Below, piece after piece: positions 63,701-64,000 of a stretch of DNA of 64,000 nt. The position numbers were made by a program, and so were the translations under genes. The notes beneath the pieces were generated by a model. The model was not told the DNA's origin, did not search any database, and was given only the letters and a program-made list of their open reading frames with translations. The stretch is from Pseudoalteromonas piscicida. GTDB lineage: Bacteria; Pseudomonadota; Gammaproteobacteria; Enterobacterales; Alteromonadaceae. Where the stretch lies: NCBI RefSeq assembly GCF_002208135.1, contig NZ_CP021646.1:3936001-4000000 (forward strand), in the 5' to 3' direction. The stretch's first letter is position 1. The number at the start of each line of letters is the position of its first letter.

Positions 63701-64000
63701 ACTCGACTTCAGATATTGTTTTTATCTTTTGATATGCTTCACCATCATGCTCTTCATAGACGGTTCTTAAGATTTCATGACGCGCGATAATTTCACGAAA
63801 GGCTTGCTGAATACTCGTCAGACTAATCGTGCCTGACAGCTCAAATACCATCGGCATATTGTACTCTGGAGTGCTACCTTGCAAACTATCAATAAACCAT
63901 AGCCGCTGTTGGGCAAAAGACAGGGGGAGCTTATCTGTGTTTCTGTCTACTGGGGTGATAGGCTTTAACGCCACGCTCGGCGAAGATTCATAGGCTGTCA
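60708..64000 (-). CDS. NRPS, C-A-T module, incomplete at the window edge
   Basis: The frame has no stop up to base 64000, so the GTG at 63974 is internal and the protein continues upstream; at least one more domain is expected. Visible order: C (HHIASDGW), A (YTSGSTGQPKG) with pocket residues read as DLFNNALTY (which I associate, from memory and with low confidence, with alanine), T (FFELGGHSLL), then an acidic tail DDVAEYEEFEF. The tail is a candidate docking peptide for the TubC-type domain of the next protein, whose ATG begins one base after this stop (TGAGATG). There is no thioesterase. Confidence 0.92.
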   Translation of the reverse strand, partial: TAYESSPSVALKPITPVDRNTDKLPLSFAQQRLWFIDSLQGSTPEYNMPMVFELSGTISLTSIQQAFREIIARHEILRTVYEEHDGEAYQKIKTISEVEFAIQQKDISELDEQDKEAALKAYVREEVGRPFNLSTEVMLRVSFIKTAETSGVLLFNMHHIASDGWSMEILMKEFFALYHAQEAGEANPLPELAVQYADYAHWQRHYLAQEQLEGQLDYWEQQLEGLPALHSLPLDKARPAQKQYQGERVTGVLPKELAQALLKMAQQFKITPFMLLHGALSLLLSRHGNSKDVVIGTPIANREQRELAPLIGFFVNTLVLRADTGHKTVGEYLAHIRQVNLDAQANQSAPFEQIVERLKVPRSGSHSPLFQIMMTTNSDYGLSSDADKAGFKLPGVTVKAYSGDSVQAKFDLDIDIQINDQGVTVHWNYDVSLFDKEHIAQLNAHFERLLTGLSEASAQTAVSSLPLLSEEEEHKLLYTLNDTAVEYDKSACIHTLFERQVDLIPEQVAVAFGDEVLQYKTLDEKANQLAHYLRAEHGIGPESLVGVCADRSLEMVIAVLGILKAGGAYVPLDPSYPRSRLEYMIADASLSVIVSHGETAEALVSFTKTQVKLDGFALGEPHPCDAYPRTRPQEVGVSASHLAYVIYTSGSTGQPKGVMIEHQNTVAMLNWGKHFYSQAELQTVLASTSLSFDLSVFELFLPLSVGTKVRLVKNVLEVVTEQCVRDVTLLNTVPSAISALLDNNTYLEKIRVINLAGEALHSELINKIFEQYTAISVCNLYGPSEDTTYSTGIRFNNAVQSTPSIGRVISNSIALILNEDGQLLPYGSVGELYLGGDGVSRGYRHQAELTTAKFVSNPYSTVVQGVQAARLYRTGDLVKYLPCGNLAFLGRIDDQVKIRGFRIELGEIEFELSQLAEIDSCLVIAKQVGEDNRLIAYLKGHGGDINIGEVKKALRLALPEYMMPSFFVEVEDWPLTPNGKIDKKQLLEIEGVGFNEEYVTPQSQTELALVDICSELLGLEQSKISIKANFFELGGHSLLIMKFVRKIEEVLGITISMNAFFDVQTLQELASLCEIIAVSQSINEVDDVAEYEEFEF
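62014..63951 (-). repeat. NRPS internal direct repeat, copy A
   Basis: This 1938-bp segment encodes a C domain plus the N-terminal adenylation domain of the window-edge NRPS and is nearly identical to copy B (55350-57287) and, over 1709 bp, to copy C (58789-60497). Such repeats easily collapse or recombine in assemblies, and in the cell they favour unequal crossing-over and gene conversion. Confidence 0.85.

Noticed and set aside
63972..63974. GTG as the true start of the upstream NRPS
   Set aside because: The frame stays open to the window edge and the GTG lies only a few residues before a C domain, so it is an internal valine codon.

Overview
The window looks like chromosome of a marine gammaproteobacterium of the Alteromonadales, most likely Pseudoalteromonas. 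This rests on gene content read from the translations (waaA-type LPS operon, large TonB-dependent receptors with a tryptophan-halogenase neighbour, an N-acetylglucosamine/chitobiose locus, MacB-like pumps, non-ribosomal peptide synthetases) and on moderate base composition. No rRNA or tRNA gene was recognised, and no database search was possible.

Layout. 1-926 is an array of about 84-bp REP-like units made of two short palindromes, followed by a RAYT-type transposase (975-1421) and a 317-bp MITE (1427-1743). 1731-5219 (minus) is an LPS-core operon: waaA, a family-9 glycosyltransferase and a frameshifted family-4 glycosyltransferase whose stop codon lies in the MITE. 5293-12307 (minus) is a MacAB-like efflux operon (adaptor, ATPase, two permeases). 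A divergent sigma-54 activator/histidine kinase pair (12557-15306) faces it, and the intergenic region carries a good sigma-54 promoter and two enhancer-like palindromes. 15438-18321 holds a membrane LytTR regulator and a TonB-receptor-like protein. A second, inverted MITE copy (18361-18627) ends at the stop codon of a GMC oxidoreductase/alpha-beta hydrolase fusion gene, also broken by a one-base G-run contraction. 22187-29534 is mixed: acyltransferase, LytTR regulator, MltD-type transglycosylase, T4-lysozyme-like protein, small membrane proteins, thpR and a membrane HTH protein.

29706-39847 is a GlcNAc-oligosaccharide utilisation locus: a divergent AraC regulator, then TonB-dependent receptor, tryptophan-halogenase-like flavoprotein, NagP-like permease, ROK kinase and GH20 hexosaminidase. 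40075-40248 is a 57-codon gene with a RiPP-precursor look (basic leader, GG motif, Cys-rich core), with no modifying enzyme beside it. 41051-42747 holds an orphan ParB-like gene and a small unknown gene.

42877-64000 (minus) is one side of a non-ribosomal peptide cluster that continues past the right edge. The synthetases are a C-A-T module at least (60708-64000+) and a docking-C-A-T-C-A-T-TE protein (53261-60706). Downstream are a split MacB-like pump (49956-53071) and a five-gene operon: aminoglycoside-phosphotransferase-like kinase, penicillin-acylase-family Ntn hydrolase, PvdE/SyrD-type exporter, HlyD adaptor and a chloramphenicol-phosphotransferase-like kinase. The gene set parallels pyoverdine maturation: export of an acylated precursor to the periplasm, deacylation there, then expulsion by a MacAB-like pump. 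Two kinases are added that could provide self-protection. Three synthetase segments of 1.7-1.9 kb are nearly identical at the DNA level, and the adenylation-domain cores between them differ completely.
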